Source: an uncultured Oscillospiraceae bacterium
GTDB taxonomy: Bacteria; Bacillota; Clostridia; Oscillospirales; Oscillospiraceae
Direction: 5' to 3'
Length of the DNA stretch: 64,000 nt
Assembly: GCA_934655875.1 (NCBI GenBank)
Contig: CAKUHB010000008.1
Span: forward strand, 26,124 to 90,123
The translations under genes were made by a program, and so were the position numbers. The notes under the pieces were generated by a model. The model made no database searches and was not told the DNA's origin. It worked only from the letters and a program-made list of their open reading frames with translations. Numbering within the stretch: the first letter of the stretch is position 1; each line of letters opens with the position of its first letter. Below are positions 47,310-55,507 of the stretch, one piece after another.

Positions 47310-48308
47310 TCAGTCCGTTCCGGCCGCGGACGGTTCCCCGGGCAGGCGGGAAAACTCTTCATTATAGACCAGCCCGCCATCCGCATAGAACCAGACAAGG
47401 CTGGCCGTGCTGCCGTCGGCAAAGGAAAAGTCCGCGGTCAACTCGCTGCTGCCGTCCCCGTCAAGATCCGTAAAGTCGCAGCCCGTCAGCGCATCCTTCG
47501 CGCCGGAAAGCGGAACCGGGAACCGGGCAACGGCCAGAAGCTGTCCGCCGGACGCGGCATCCCACAGGCAGATCTCTTCGTCGGTAACGGCGGCATACGC
47601 TTCCTGCGCTTGCCCGCGCAGAAGAAGCGTTCCGGCAGGAAGCCGCAGCTCCGGCTGTGAAAGCTGCTGCACCGACAAATACCGGTAGCCGCCGTCATAG
47701 AACGCGACGGTATAGGTCTTGCGCGTGCTTCCGTCCAGAAGCGCCGTCAGGGCAACTGTATTGCCGTCGAATGTCTTGCTTTCCAGCTGCACATCGACAT
47801 TTCCGCCAAATGCGCCCGCCATCGGCGTGACGATAGCGCCGCGTCCGGCGTCATAGAGCGGACATTCGGCACTGTCGAAGCAGTAGCCCTCCAGATAGCG
47901 CTCCAATACCTTGCAGATCGTATCGGCAGAAAAGACGTAGCTGCCGTCCTCTGCATTGTAACAGACACTCAGCTCCTCCGGCTCCGCCCATGCCAGAAAC
48001 AGCAGATACAGCTGCTGCGAGCGAAGCTCGCGCGGACTGTCAAAGGTAAAGCCAAAGCCGCTCAGCGCAAGCTCCGGCAGGCGGATGAGCGTGTCCGCCG
48101 CATATTCGTCGGTAATGTCCGCCGGATCCAGCGTCCATTCCGGCTCCTTCTGCGCGTCCGGCGCCGCGGGCGCTTCCGATTCCGGCTGCTGCGTTTGCTC
48201 CGGCTGCTCCAGTGCGTCCGTCTGTTTTGTCACGGGCTGTCTGCTGCACGCGGTCAGCGTCAGCAGCAAAATCAGGGCAGCGCCCAAAATGAACAGGTTC
48301 TTTTTCAT
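47310..48308 (-). CDS. Putative lipoprotein, function unknown
   Basis: 332 residues. Signal peptide with LTLTAC lipobox (Cys21), followed by a Gln/Pro/Glu-rich tether of about 30 residues. The body has no family I recognise; near the C terminus DFTDLDGDGSSELT resembles an FG-GAP/EF-hand-like calcium loop. It is exported and membrane-anchored. It lies 24 bases after rsgA, but this may be chance proximity. Confidence 0.6.
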   Translation of the reverse strand: MKKNLFILGAALILLLTLTACSRQPVTKQTDALEQPEQTQQPESEAPAAPDAQKEPEWTLDPADITDEYAADTLIRLPELALSGFGFTFDSPRELRSQQLYLLFLAWAEPEELSVCYNAEDGSYVFSADTICKVLERYLEGYCFDSAECPLYDAGRGAIVTPMAGAFGGNVDVQLESKTFDGNTVALTALLDGSTRKTYTVAFYDGGYRYLSVQQLSQPELRLPAGTLLLRGQAQEAYAAVTDEEICLWDAASGGQLLAVARFPVPLSGAKDALTGCDFTDLDGDGSSELTADFSFADGSTASLVWFYADGGLVYNEEFSRLPGEPSAAGTD

Positions 48309-48332
48309 GATGTTCCTTTCCTGTATTTTCTG

Positions 48333-49319
48333 TTACTTTTTTCTGTTGGATCGGTTGATCTTTGCGATCTCCCTGAATTTTGTGCGTTTGGCTTCCAGAT
48401 ACCGGCTGTTGTTCGCTGCATAGCTGTTTTCGGTCTTCAGCTTCCGATAGGATGCCAGACGCGCGGCGTCCAGTGTGCCGTCCGCGATCGCCCGCAGGAC
48501 GGCGCACCCCGGCTCCGCAGTGTGGGTGCAGTCAGCATATCTGCACCCGCAGGCCAATGCTTCAAGCTCCGCGAACGTCGTATCGATGCCGTCGCCGCTG
48601 TCCCACATCCCAAGCTCGCGCATGCCCGGCGTGTCAATGACAAACGCGCCGTTCGGCAGCGCGATCAGCTCCCGGTGGGTGGTCGTATGCCGGCCCTTGT
48701 CGTCATTTCCGATCGCGCGGGTGGCAATGCGGTCTTCTCCTGCAAGCTTATTGATGAGCGTGGACTTGCCGACGCCGGAGGAGCCGATAAAGGCCACGGT
48801 CCTGCCCGGCAGAATATACCGGAGAACCGCGTCATAGTCCCCCTCCAGCGAGCAGACCGTCAGCACATCCACGCCCGGCGCGGCAGCCTGCACCTCGGCG
48901 ACTTTACTCTTTACATCGGGACAGAGATCCGATTTTGTCAGAACCACCACAGGCGCCGCGCCGCTGTCATAGGTCACGGACAGATACCGCTCCAGCCGCC
49001 GAATCCGGAAGTTGTTGTTCAGTGACATACAGATAAACGCGGTATCGATATTGGCGGCGACAACCTGCTCCTGCTTCGCCGTGCCCGCCGCTTTTCGGAT
49101 AAAGCAGCTTTTTCGCGGAAATAATCCCGTGATCACGGCGTTGCCGCCGTCCTCCGGCCATGCGGCAATGACATAATCCCCGACTGCGGGATAGTCGGAG
49201 ACCGTCTGCGTCTCGTACCGGTATTTACCGGAGACTGTGGCTGTCTTTATCCCGGCTTCACTCTGGAGCTTATAACTGCCTTTTTCCTGCGAGATCACTC
49301 TCGCCCGCAATTCGTTCAT
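48333..49319 (-). CDS. rsgA: Ribosome small-subunit-dependent GTPase A, RsgA-like
   Basis: 328 residues. OB-fold N terminus, circularly permuted G domain (TKSDL before GSSGVGKSTLINKL, then DTPGMRELG), and a C-terminal zinc site CGCRYADCTHTAEPGC. Assists 30S maturation. Many clostridia carry a second divergent copy of rsgA; whether this is the housekeeping one cannot be told, and the accessory neighbourhood hints it may be the extra copy. Confidence 0.9.
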   Translation of the reverse strand: MNELRARVISQEKGSYKLQSEAGIKTATVSGKYRYETQTVSDYPAVGDYVIAAWPEDGGNAVITGLFPRKSCFIRKAAGTAKQEQVVAANIDTAFICMSLNNNFRIRRLERYLSVTYDSGAAPVVVLTKSDLCPDVKSKVAEVQAAAPGVDVLTVCSLEGDYDAVLRYILPGRTVAFIGSSGVGKSTLINKLAGEDRIATRAIGNDDKGRHTTTHRELIALPNGAFVIDTPGMRELGMWDSGDGIDTTFAELEALACGCRYADCTHTAEPGCAVLRAIADGTLDAARLASYRKLKTENSYAANNSRYLEAKRTKFREIAKINRSNRKK

Positions 49320-49352
49320 GATTCTGTCTCCATACTCAAGTATGCGCTGTCT

Positions 49353-50000
49353 TCATTTTAACTCTTCTGCGGCACCATTTTTCAGCGCAAGGATGTTCTC
49401 TTGCAGGCACCGCAAAAACCGCCCGGCGTGCGCGCCGTCCATCTGCGTGTGATGGAACTGGAACGACAGCTTCAGCGTCGTTTTGAAAAGCCCCTTATGG
49501 TATCTGCCCCAGATGAGAAAGGGATTGTTGAAAATGCCGCTGTTCATGCCGACAGCCCCGTCGATCTCGGTATCCACGATGGCCGAGGTGCCGATGACCA
49601 TGCTGTCGGTCAGATCGTGATTTTCGCAGCGTTCCGCAACTGCGCGCGTCAGGCGCAGGTAGTCGGCATTGAACTGTGCAAGGCTGCTTGAGAACGGCAC
49701 GTCGCACGAGCTGACCTCGCCGTTCTTGTTCTTCACGATAGTGTTGACCGCGATGCTGTCATATTGAAGAAGCTCGTGCCCCACAGGCAGCAGATAAAAC
49801 GCCTTGCATTCGCTGGCTGCCCTGCCGATGCACCAGCAGAGCAGCATGTTGAATTTCAGCCCGCGCCTGCGGCTGAACCGGAGCAGCGGCGTGACGTCCA
49901 GCGTCTTGAAAAACGTCACCATCGGGTTCGGCGCACGCATCCAGAGGTCAAATGCCGCGGCACGCGCCGTCGTTTTGGGGTTAATCGCAATCGGTTTCAT
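49353..50000 (-). CDS. CatA-like (chloramphenicol acetyltransferase family) protein
   Basis: 215 residues, matching the CAT fold length. The catalytic motif HHxxxDG is intact at 183-189 (FHHTQMDGAHAG), and GTSAIVDTEIDGAV and FLIWGRY are in place. It would acetylate chloramphenicol or another hydroxyl acceptor using acetyl-CoA. Sequence alone cannot show resistance; many CAT-like proteins in gut clostridia have no known substrate. It starts 14 bases after the GNAT gene. Confidence 0.8.
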   Translation of the reverse strand: MKPIAINPKTTARAAAFDLWMRAPNPMVTFFKTLDVTPLLRFSRRRGLKFNMLLCWCIGRAASECKAFYLLPVGHELLQYDSIAVNTIVKNKNGEVSSCDVPFSSSLAQFNADYLRLTRAVAERCENHDLTDSMVIGTSAIVDTEIDGAVGMNSGIFNNPFLIWGRYHKGLFKTTLKLSFQFHHTQMDGAHAGRFLRCLQENILALKNGAAEELK

Positions 50001-50014
50001 GCTGCGTCTCCGAT

Positions 50015-50641
50015 TCAGAACAGCTGCCCCGGCAGCTTCCGCTTTTCCTTCTTCGGGAAGGTCGCTTCGAACCGTTCAAAGCCCTCGGGATCCTTCTCGC
50101 AGACAAAATATCCCTCCGGATCTTTGTACGTGCCGGAAACGCCGTCGAGGAAGCCGGGCGTCAGCTCTTTGATGAGGAAATAGTCAGCGTCGGGATCGTC
50201 CGCATAGCGCACGCCCTTCGTCCTGGCCGGGACAAAGCCGGATTTGCCGTAAAACAGAATATTGCCGGTGATAGCCAGCGCGCCCGCGCCCAGCTCTCTG
50301 GCTCGTTCCATGGAATCGTCCAGCAGCAGCTTTCCATAGCCCTGCCGCTTGTATGCGGGCGCAATGCCGATGGGGCCGAAAGTCATGATGGGCAGCTTGC
50401 GCCCGTCGCCGCAGTCAATTTCCGACCGCACATAGATGACCTGCCCGATCAGCTCGCCGTTCAGCTCCATGACGAGATCCAGCTCCGGCACGAACGCCGG
50501 GTCATCCCGGTAGCAGTGCAGCACATAATGCTCCAGACAGCCGGGACGGTAGACATTCCAGAATGCTTCGCGGGTCAGGTTCTCAACCGCTCTGTAATCG
50601 TCTTTCGTTTCAAGACGGATGGTTATTTTCTTATCTGACAT
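50015..50641 (-). CDS. GNAT family N-acetyltransferase
   Basis: 208 residues. The acetyl-CoA binding loop GIAPAYKRQGYGKLLL is typical of GNAT motif A, preceded by IMTFGPI. Probably of the YhbS type; acceptor unknown. ATG 50641 follows AAAGGAG, about 20 bases after repeat element B; a longer reading begins inside the element and is rejected. It leads a possible operon with the CAT-like gene and rsgA. Confidence 0.85.
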   Translation of the reverse strand: MSDKKITIRLETKDDYRAVENLTREAFWNVYRPGCLEHYVLHCYRDDPAFVPELDLVMELNGELIGQVIYVRSEIDCGDGRKLPIMTFGPIGIAPAYKRQGYGKLLLDDSMERARELGAGALAITGNILFYGKSGFVPARTKGVRYADDPDADYFLIKELTPGFLDGVSGTYKDPEGYFVCEKDPEGFERFEATFPKKEKRKLPGQLF

Positions 50642-50660
50642 GATTTTATTCTCCTTTACT

Positions 50661-50934
50661 TGCGTCAGTTGACAAGGGCAGACACGGTTTTTCACAGGGC
50701 AAAACAGCGTCTGGCTTCGTTATCCTCGTCGATGGGCGACAGCCCATCTTCCTCGTCTGCCTTGCCGGCCGCCGTTTATCCTCTGTGAAAAACTCCAACG
50801 GACTTGCCGACCGGTCTGGAGCGTCGCCTGCAAGGCAGAGGACGCAGGCATGCTGACGCATGTCAAGGACGATAACGCAGCAGACGGCGGTCCAGTCCGG
50901 TCCGCAAGCGTGTGTGCCCTTGTCAGCTGACGCT
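50661..50934 (-). repeat. Inverted-repeat-bounded leader element, copy B
   Basis: Terminal repeats GCGTCAG(T/C)TGACAAGGGCA (50662-50680 and complement 50915-50933). On the reverse strand, shared blocks with copy A are CGTTATCGTCCTTGACAT (50860-50877), 50830-50851, 50741-50764 and 50708-50736, in the same order. It ends just before the GNAT ribosome binding site. Its far end provides the stop codon of the DUF998 gene. It lacks the two extra hairpins of copy A. Confidence 0.75.
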
Positions 50935-51552
50935 TGGTTTTGAGCAAAACAAATGGATCCCCAGTGCCGCGTTGAAGCCCGTCGCGGCGAACACACTGAA
51001 GCGCTCCACAACGCCGAAGAAATCGGCCGGCACAAGCTTCATTCCCACGGCACCGGTGAGCATCATACCGAGGGCGATCGCTGCACATACGCCGTAGGAG
51101 CGGCAGGCCCGGTCCTTTGCGCCGGCAATGATAATCACGGTCAGCGACACGATGGACAACAGCACGACCGCCGCGGTGACGATCATGTGCATGACGTCCT
51201 GAAACGCCCCCGCGTAGCCGCTGCTGGAAAGCGGGAACATCCGATAGCCGACGGCGGAGATCCACTCCATGGCGGCAAACAGATACATGCCCGCGCGCAG
51301 CGTCCGGGTCTTCTGTCCCTGGATGCCGATGCAGACGATGGTGACGCAGGCCACCTCGCACACATTATAAAGGGCGCTGAGCTGGTTCCACAGTGCCAGC
51401 GACGGTGCGTCCGCGGCGCTCAGGTCGCTGACCGCCTGTGCCATCCAGTCATAGCCCGGATAGGTCAGCGGCGCAAACACGACTGCCGCCGTGTACGAAA
51501 GAAAACTGACAATGCCGAGAAGCCCCAGCTTCTGTATCAAAGATTTTTCCAT
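50923..51552 (-). CDS. DUF998-like membrane protein
   Basis: 209 residues with about six membrane segments and the pattern of DUF998 (YPGYDWMAQAVSDLSAADAP after the first segment). Function unknown. ATG 51552 follows GAGGAGGAG. The final codons and the TGA stop fall within the terminal repeat of element B, so the C terminus may have been altered when the element arrived. Confidence 0.65.
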   Translation of the reverse strand: MEKSLIQKLGLLGIVSFLSYTAAVVFAPLTYPGYDWMAQAVSDLSAADAPSLALWNQLSALYNVCEVACVTIVCIGIQGQKTRTLRAGMYLFAAMEWISAVGYRMFPLSSSGYAGAFQDVMHMIVTAAVVLLSIVSLTVIIIAGAKDRACRSYGVCAAIALGMMLTGAVGMKLVPADFFGVVERFSVFAATGFNAALGIHLFCSKPSVS

Positions 51553-51565
51553 GCATCTCCTCCTC

Positions 51566-51614
51566 AAAAAGACGCAGTACCGACCACAGAAGCTGCGGTC
51601 AGCACTGCGTCTTT
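51566..51614 (-). terminator. Two-part stem-loop terminator between tetR and the DUF998 gene
   Basis: Outer stem AAGACGCAGT / ACTGCGTCTT and inner stem GACCACAG / CTGCGGTC, followed on the reverse strand by TTTTT. It ends the tetR transcript or attenuates readthrough into the DUF998 gene. Confidence 0.75.
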
Positions 51615-51690
51615 GCGTCTGGCTGATCAATACTGCCTATTTGGTTAGTTCCGTGCGTTGATGATGTGCCCCTGCACGCCGCTCACCGCC

Positions 51691-52323
51691 TCATGGATTC
51701 CCGCCATGCACCATGCGAAAAAAGAGCCGCACATGCTTTTGCAGCTTCTCCAGACATTCGCTTTCCCGCTCCGGCTGACGGTCGCAGATCCCGATGAGCG
51801 TCAGAACCGGCGAGACATACAGCATCGCCAGCGTATCCGGATCCTCTGCCGTAATTTCTCCGGCAGCGATCAGGGCGCGGAAGATCCCGGCGTGATACTC
51901 CAGGACGCGTTCCACATACCGCCCGGAATAGAGCGCCGCCAGCTCCGGCGAGCGAAACTGCTCAATGGTCATCATGCGGCGGAAGCGGCTGATGGTGTCA
52001 TTATGGAGGGAGTATTCGAAGATCTGCCGCACCTTTTCAAAAAGGATCTCATCGGTGATCTTCGTAAATGCGGGGACATCCTGCGCCGCGTTCTGCACAT
52101 GAATGCTGATCTTATCGGTATCCGTCTCGTACTGCGCCGCTGTGGATTCCACGATGGCATCGAAAATCGCCTGCTTGCTCGGGAAATGATTATAGAGCGA
52201 TGGCGCCTTGATGCCCACCGCCCTTGCGATCTGGTCAACGCTGACAGGATCATAGCCCCGCGCGGAAAACAGCTCCAGGGCCTTGTCGAGAATCTTCTGC
52301 TTCGTGTCTTCCTGTTTCATCAT
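51691..52323 (-). CDS. TetR family regulator 1
   Basis: 210 residues. N-terminal helix-turn-helix (YDPVSVDQIARAVGIKAPSLYNHFPSKQAIFD), then a TetR ligand-binding domain. A palindrome within its own promoter region indicates autorepression. The start could be the second ATG at 52320, which is better spaced from AAGG. It probably controls the following DUF998 membrane gene. Confidence 0.87.
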   Translation of the reverse strand: MMKQEDTKQKILDKALELFSARGYDPVSVDQIARAVGIKAPSLYNHFPSKQAIFDAIVESTAAQYETDTDKISIHVQNAAQDVPAFTKITDEILFEKVRQIFEYSLHNDTISRFRRMMTIEQFRSPELAALYSGRYVERVLEYHAGIFRALIAAGEITAEDPDTLAMLYVSPVLTLIGICDRQPERESECLEKLQKHVRLFFRMVHGGNP

Positions 52324-52332
52324 CGCGCCTTG

Positions 52333-52350
52333 CTAACGAATATTAGTTAG
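52333..52350 (-). promoter_or_regulatory. Operator of TetR regulator 1
   Basis: CTAACGAATATTAGTTAG, a near-perfect palindrome centred just downstream of the -10 box and ten bases before the start codon. Confidence 0.65.
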
Positions 52351-52354
52351 TTTT

Positions 52355-52382
52355 ATTATAGCCGCTTTTCCAAAAAAGTCAA
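52355..52382 (-). promoter_or_regulatory. Promoter of TetR regulator 1
   Basis: Reverse strand TTGACT (52377-52382), 16 bases, TATAAT (52355-52360). Confidence 0.75.
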
Positions 52383-52439
52383 GCCGTGACGCGCTGTGCG
52401 ATCCACATTTTTTCGGATTCCCTGCCATGTTTTCCGGTA

Positions 52440-53429
52440 TCAGCCCCGGCTCCGTATCGCCGGCAGCAGCGTATTTTCAAGAAAGGCGAGCCGGTCGCGC
52501 ACCGACGGCTGAAAGCAGGCGGAGACCGCGGCCACGATCCGCTCGCCCGGGGCAACGTAGATCACATTGCCGCTGTCGCCGATCGCGGCGAAGCTGCCGC
52601 TCTCCGGGTGCACGATCCACCAGAGATAGCCGTAGGACATTCCGCTGAAAGCGCCGCTTTCGATCACCCGCGGAGCGAGCATTTCGCGAAGCCATGCAGG
52701 AGAAACGATCTGCCGTCCGTTCCATGTGCCGTCCTGCAGGCAGAGCTGGCCGAGCTTCGCCATGTCGGCGGCGCTCATGCACAGGCCGTAGCCGGGCGCA
52801 GCGATCCCCTGTGGGTCAGCAAGCCATATCGTTTTCTTTGGCTGCCTGTCGACGATAAAGCGCTTATGTTCTTCTGCCGTTTTCGCATAAAAGCTCTCGT
52901 GCTCCGCGATCCCCAAAGGACGGAACAGAGTTTCATTTGCAAAGTCCACGGGTTTCCTCCCCGTGGCTTTCGAAAGGATCCCGGAGAGGATATGCAGGCA
53001 GACCGTCCGATAGTCAAATGCATCGGTGCTGCCGCGCCGTCCGCCGAGAAAATCAAGCGAAGCTTCCGTCCAGTTCCCGCTGCTGCAAACCTTTGTCCAC
53101 GGGTCGCCATGCCCCTTATAGGGCGCGCGCATGGTCAGAAGCTGCCGGATCGTCACGTCGAAGATCGTTCTTTCGCCGCGCTTGACCGGATACGCCGGGA
53201 AATAGGACAGTACCTTGTCCTCCACGCTGCCAATCATGTGATGGTCGATCGCAATGCCAATCAGCAGCGCCATGACGCTTTTCGTGGCGGACGCGATGTG
53301 GACGCAGTCCGTCCGCCGGTAGCCGTTCCATTCTGCGGCATAGATCTCATGTCCGCCCCGGAGCACGCAGAGCTGGCAGAGATTCGGCTGGGATTTTTGG
53401 ATATCAGAATACAGGTCCTGAAGCTCCAT
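52440..53429 (-). CDS. Beta-lactamase family serine hydrolase
   Basis: 329 residues, no signal peptide, so probably cytoplasmic. The nucleophile motif SxxK is S47-A-T-K50; ALLIGIAIDHHMIGSVEDKV and LGQLCLQDGTWNG fit class C beta-lactamase/esterase relatives. The second motif reads YRT rather than YSN. Likely an esterase or peptidase rather than an antibiotic-hydrolysing enzyme. It ends the KTR-led operon, 15 bases after the methyltransferase-like gene. Confidence 0.8.
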   Translation of the reverse strand: MELQDLYSDIQKSQPNLCQLCVLRGGHEIYAAEWNGYRRTDCVHIASATKSVMALLIGIAIDHHMIGSVEDKVLSYFPAYPVKRGERTIFDVTIRQLLTMRAPYKGHGDPWTKVCSSGNWTEASLDFLGGRRGSTDAFDYRTVCLHILSGILSKATGRKPVDFANETLFRPLGIAEHESFYAKTAEEHKRFIVDRQPKKTIWLADPQGIAAPGYGLCMSAADMAKLGQLCLQDGTWNGRQIVSPAWLREMLAPRVIESGAFSGMSYGYLWWIVHPESGSFAAIGDSGNVIYVAPGERIVAAVSACFQPSVRDRLAFLENTLLPAIRSRG

Positions 53430-53444
53430 TCCTGCTGCCCTCCT

Positions 53445-54056
53445 TCAAAAAATATACGGAAGCAGTCTGTATGTCCTGCGCTTATAGGCTTCATACTCCG
53501 CACCAAACTGCGCTTGCAGTGCTTTTTCCTCCACACGGATCCTTGCGCTGTAGCAAATCAGGCAGCAGAAAAGGACAAGGCAGACAGCGGCAATATTCCG
53601 GAATGCCAAAGCGACGCCCAGCAGGCTCAGAATGCTTCCCGAATAGGCCGGATGACGAACCATATGATATAGCCCGGATGTGACCAGATGCTGCCCGGCT
53701 ACAGTCTGCACATGAAGGGTAAATGCCCTTTTCAGGGTCAGCACGGCGCTGAGCCGAATTGCGATCCCCACCGCAGCAAGCACAGTTCCAATATCCGCGG
53801 CGAACGGCGGGAACACCAGCTGCCGCATCAACGCCGGCGCCGCCCGGCTGACAGAGCAGACGCTGATCAGCAGACATACGGCAAAGTTGCCGTACAGCAG
53901 CCATTTTGTGCCGTGGTCACGCTTTGCCGTCTGCGCGTGGGGATTGCGCTGTCTCGTGTAAAAGAAAACGAACAGCTCGGAAAGCAGCAGACATGCAAAG
54001 ACAATATGAAAGGCATAATATTCCCACGGGGAGCGAAATTTTGTCGGATCTCCCAT
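53445..54056 (-). CDS. Isoprenylcysteine carboxyl methyltransferase-like membrane protein
   Basis: 203 residues, about five membrane segments. The C-terminal block GLYHMVRHPAYSGSILSLLG with downstream RIRVEEKAL and YEAYKRRTYRLLP is the ICMT/PEMT signature that binds S-adenosylmethionine and lipid substrates. Bacterial members methylate unknown small lipids or thiols. ATG 54056 follows AAAGGA; part of the operon from 55336 to 52440. Confidence 0.78.
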   Translation of the reverse strand: MGDPTKFRSPWEYYAFHIVFACLLLSELFVFFYTRQRNPHAQTAKRDHGTKWLLYGNFAVCLLISVCSVSRAAPALMRQLVFPPFAADIGTVLAAVGIAIRLSAVLTLKRAFTLHVQTVAGQHLVTSGLYHMVRHPAYSGSILSLLGVALAFRNIAAVCLVLFCCLICYSARIRVEEKALQAQFGAEYEAYKRRTYRLLPYIF

Positions 54057-54075
54057 GCTTCTTGCTTCCTTTCTC

Positions 54076-54543
54076 TCAAAACAGAGGGATCTCGCCGTCA
54101 AACTGCTCTGCTTTCTCCAAAAGCGGCCCCTTTGCGCCCATGGTAAAGGCAATATCGCTGCTGCGGATCGACAGGAGCCGCATTCCCGGCTCCAAGTGCA
54201 GAGCTATCCTCATTTCTTCCGTCAGCATGATCTCGCCGGACGCTGAAATGGTTGTCCAGCAGTATGACCGGCCCTTGTACGGAAGGAATGCCCCGGCAGG
54301 CGCAGCATAGTTCAGAAGCGCCGGTGTTTCGGTCAGGATATGCCCCAGCTTTGACGGCAGGAGCAGCCCTTTCCGCGTCACGCAGAAGCCGCCTGTGATT
54401 TTGCTCCCCGTAAACAGATAGACCTTTCCTTCCGAAGCAATGCAGTATTCGTCCACGGCCTGCGGCGGGAGCTGCACCTGTCCGTCGGGGCGGATCAGCG
54501 ATTCTCCGAAAATAAATTTTCCGCCCTTGTTCATCTGCGGCAT
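54076..54543 (-). CDS. Protein with two AbrB-like hairpin segments
   Basis: 155 residues, no membrane segments. Two stretches have the shape of SpoVT/AbrB swapped-hairpin domains: GQVQLPPQAVDEYCIASEGK and GEIMLTEEMRIALHLEPGMR. If correct it could bind DNA or act as an antitoxin-like regulator of its own operon. This is a pattern-based guess, and no family is recognised with certainty. Its start overlaps the stop of the preceding membrane gene. Confidence 0.5.
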   Translation of the reverse strand: MPQMNKGGKFIFGESLIRPDGQVQLPPQAVDEYCIASEGKVYLFTGSKITGGFCVTRKGLLLPSKLGHILTETPALLNYAAPAGAFLPYKGRSYCWTTISASGEIMLTEEMRIALHLEPGMRLLSIRSSDIAFTMGAKGPLLEKAEQFDGEIPLF

Positions 54544-54974
54544 CAGAACGCGACCTTTCCGCTTTCGCGAAGGATCCGCACAAGCTCCATCGTCACGATC
54601 TTCAGCACCGCGCCGCCGGACATGACGTAGAACCAGACCTCGCGCGCCTGCTGCGTCTTTGCGATCGGCGTGGCGATAGCGGCGGCGATGATCAGCAGCG
54701 CACCGGCGCAGCCGACGATGGTCGGCACGCTGACGAGTGGGAACAGGCCCGGCGCGCAGCTGCCGTCAATGGCATGCTGTATGGTCTTGTCCAGCCCGTC
54801 CCGCGCCGCCGCGAAGCAGCAGATCACAAGGCCAAAGGCCAGCAGGATCATGCTCCTGCATCCCCAGAATTGAATATCTGCGCGGTGAAAAACAGAATAC
54901 CCGATAAATCCGAGCAGCGCAAGGATCATCAGCGTCGTCGCAGTTGTGACGGCGTTTCCAAAATAGAGCTTCAT
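54543..54974 (-). CDS. Small four-helix membrane protein
   Basis: 143 residues with four predicted membrane segments (starting near residues 10, 40, 80, 115) and short loops. No family recognised. The start overlaps the stop of the 49-residue gene upstream (ATGA), and its own stop overlaps the AbrB-like gene, so the three are tightly coupled and may work as one unit. Confidence 0.65.
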   Translation of the reverse strand: MKLYFGNAVTTATTLMILALLGFIGYSVFHRADIQFWGCRSMILLAFGLVICCFAAARDGLDKTIQHAIDGSCAPGLFPLVSVPTIVGCAGALLIIAAAIATPIAKTQQAREVWFYVMSGGAVLKIVTMELVRILRESGKVAF

Positions 54975-55120
54975 GCCTGCCCACCTCCTGCGCTGTGCCG
55001 CTCCTCCGGCTTTTTGCTTTTCCGCTCCTTCGTGCCGCTTTTGACGATAAAAAGCACTTCAAGCGCGCCCATTACCACCCAGGGTGCGGCGCCGCGGATA
55101 AAATCCAGAACTGCATTCAT
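54971..55120 (-). CDS. 49-residue single-span membrane protein
   Basis: ATG at 55120, stop overlapping the next start. The first half holds one membrane segment (WVVMGALEVLFIV); the second half is Lys/Glu-rich and ends GGGQA. GGGAGGG lies 6-8 bases upstream, within the end of the KTR gene. The four-base overlap and good binding site argue that it is real despite its size. Function unknown; holin- or subunit-like. Confidence 0.65.
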   Translation of the reverse strand: MNAVLDFIRGAAPWVVMGALEVLFIVKSGTKERKSKKPEERHSAGGGQA

Positions 55121-55123
55121 AGT

Positions 55124-55336
55124 TCAAACCCTCCCAGCGATCCGGGCGCACGGCGTCTTCGCGTCCGGCTGCCCGATCTCAACGATAAAATTTCTCGCAT
55201 TGATGATGCTCTCGTTCCTGCACTTGGGGCAAAACAGGGGGAAGGCTTTCAGCTCCGTCTGCCGTAAAATTTGCAGGCGCGTTTTTTCTCCGCACTGCGG
55301 GCATAAGATCCATCGCTTTTCTTCTGCTTGCTGCAT
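55124..55336 (-). CDS. Cysteine-rich KTR domain protein
   Basis: 70 residues. WILCPQCGEKTR followed by LKAFPLFCPKCRNE gives two CxxC pairs (C12/C15, C36/C39) for one zinc, plus the diagnostic KTR and the terminal PDAKT typical of the family. These proteins are common in Tn916-like and other conjugative elements; their function is unknown. First gene of the operon controlled by the promoter/operator at 55420-55465. Confidence 0.88.
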   Translation of the reverse strand: MQQAEEKRWILCPQCGEKTRLQILRQTELKAFPLFCPKCRNESIINARNFIVEIGQPDAKTPCARIAGRV

Positions 55337-55419
55337 GCGCTCCCATCCTTTCTGTGATCGGGCTCCGCTCTGGCGATATCCTGCACAAGCGGTCTTCCGT
55401 CTCCTCGCCCATTAAAGTA

Positions 55420-55465
55420 ACCATTCGGTAACTCGTAGTATAGTTACCGAATGGTCGCTTGTCAA
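55420..55465 (-). promoter_or_regulatory. Promoter and 14-bp palindromic operator of the KTR operon
   Basis: Reverse strand TTGACA (55460-55465), 17-base spacer, TATACT (55437-55442). Perfect 14-bp arms ACCATTCGGTAACT (55420-55433) and their complement (55442-55455), eight bases apart, straddle the -10 box. This is the geometry of a tight repressor site. Confidence 0.8.
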
Positions 55466-55507
55466 GGTCTTTTTTAAGATTTTAGAAAACGCAGAACACG
55501 GGGCGCA

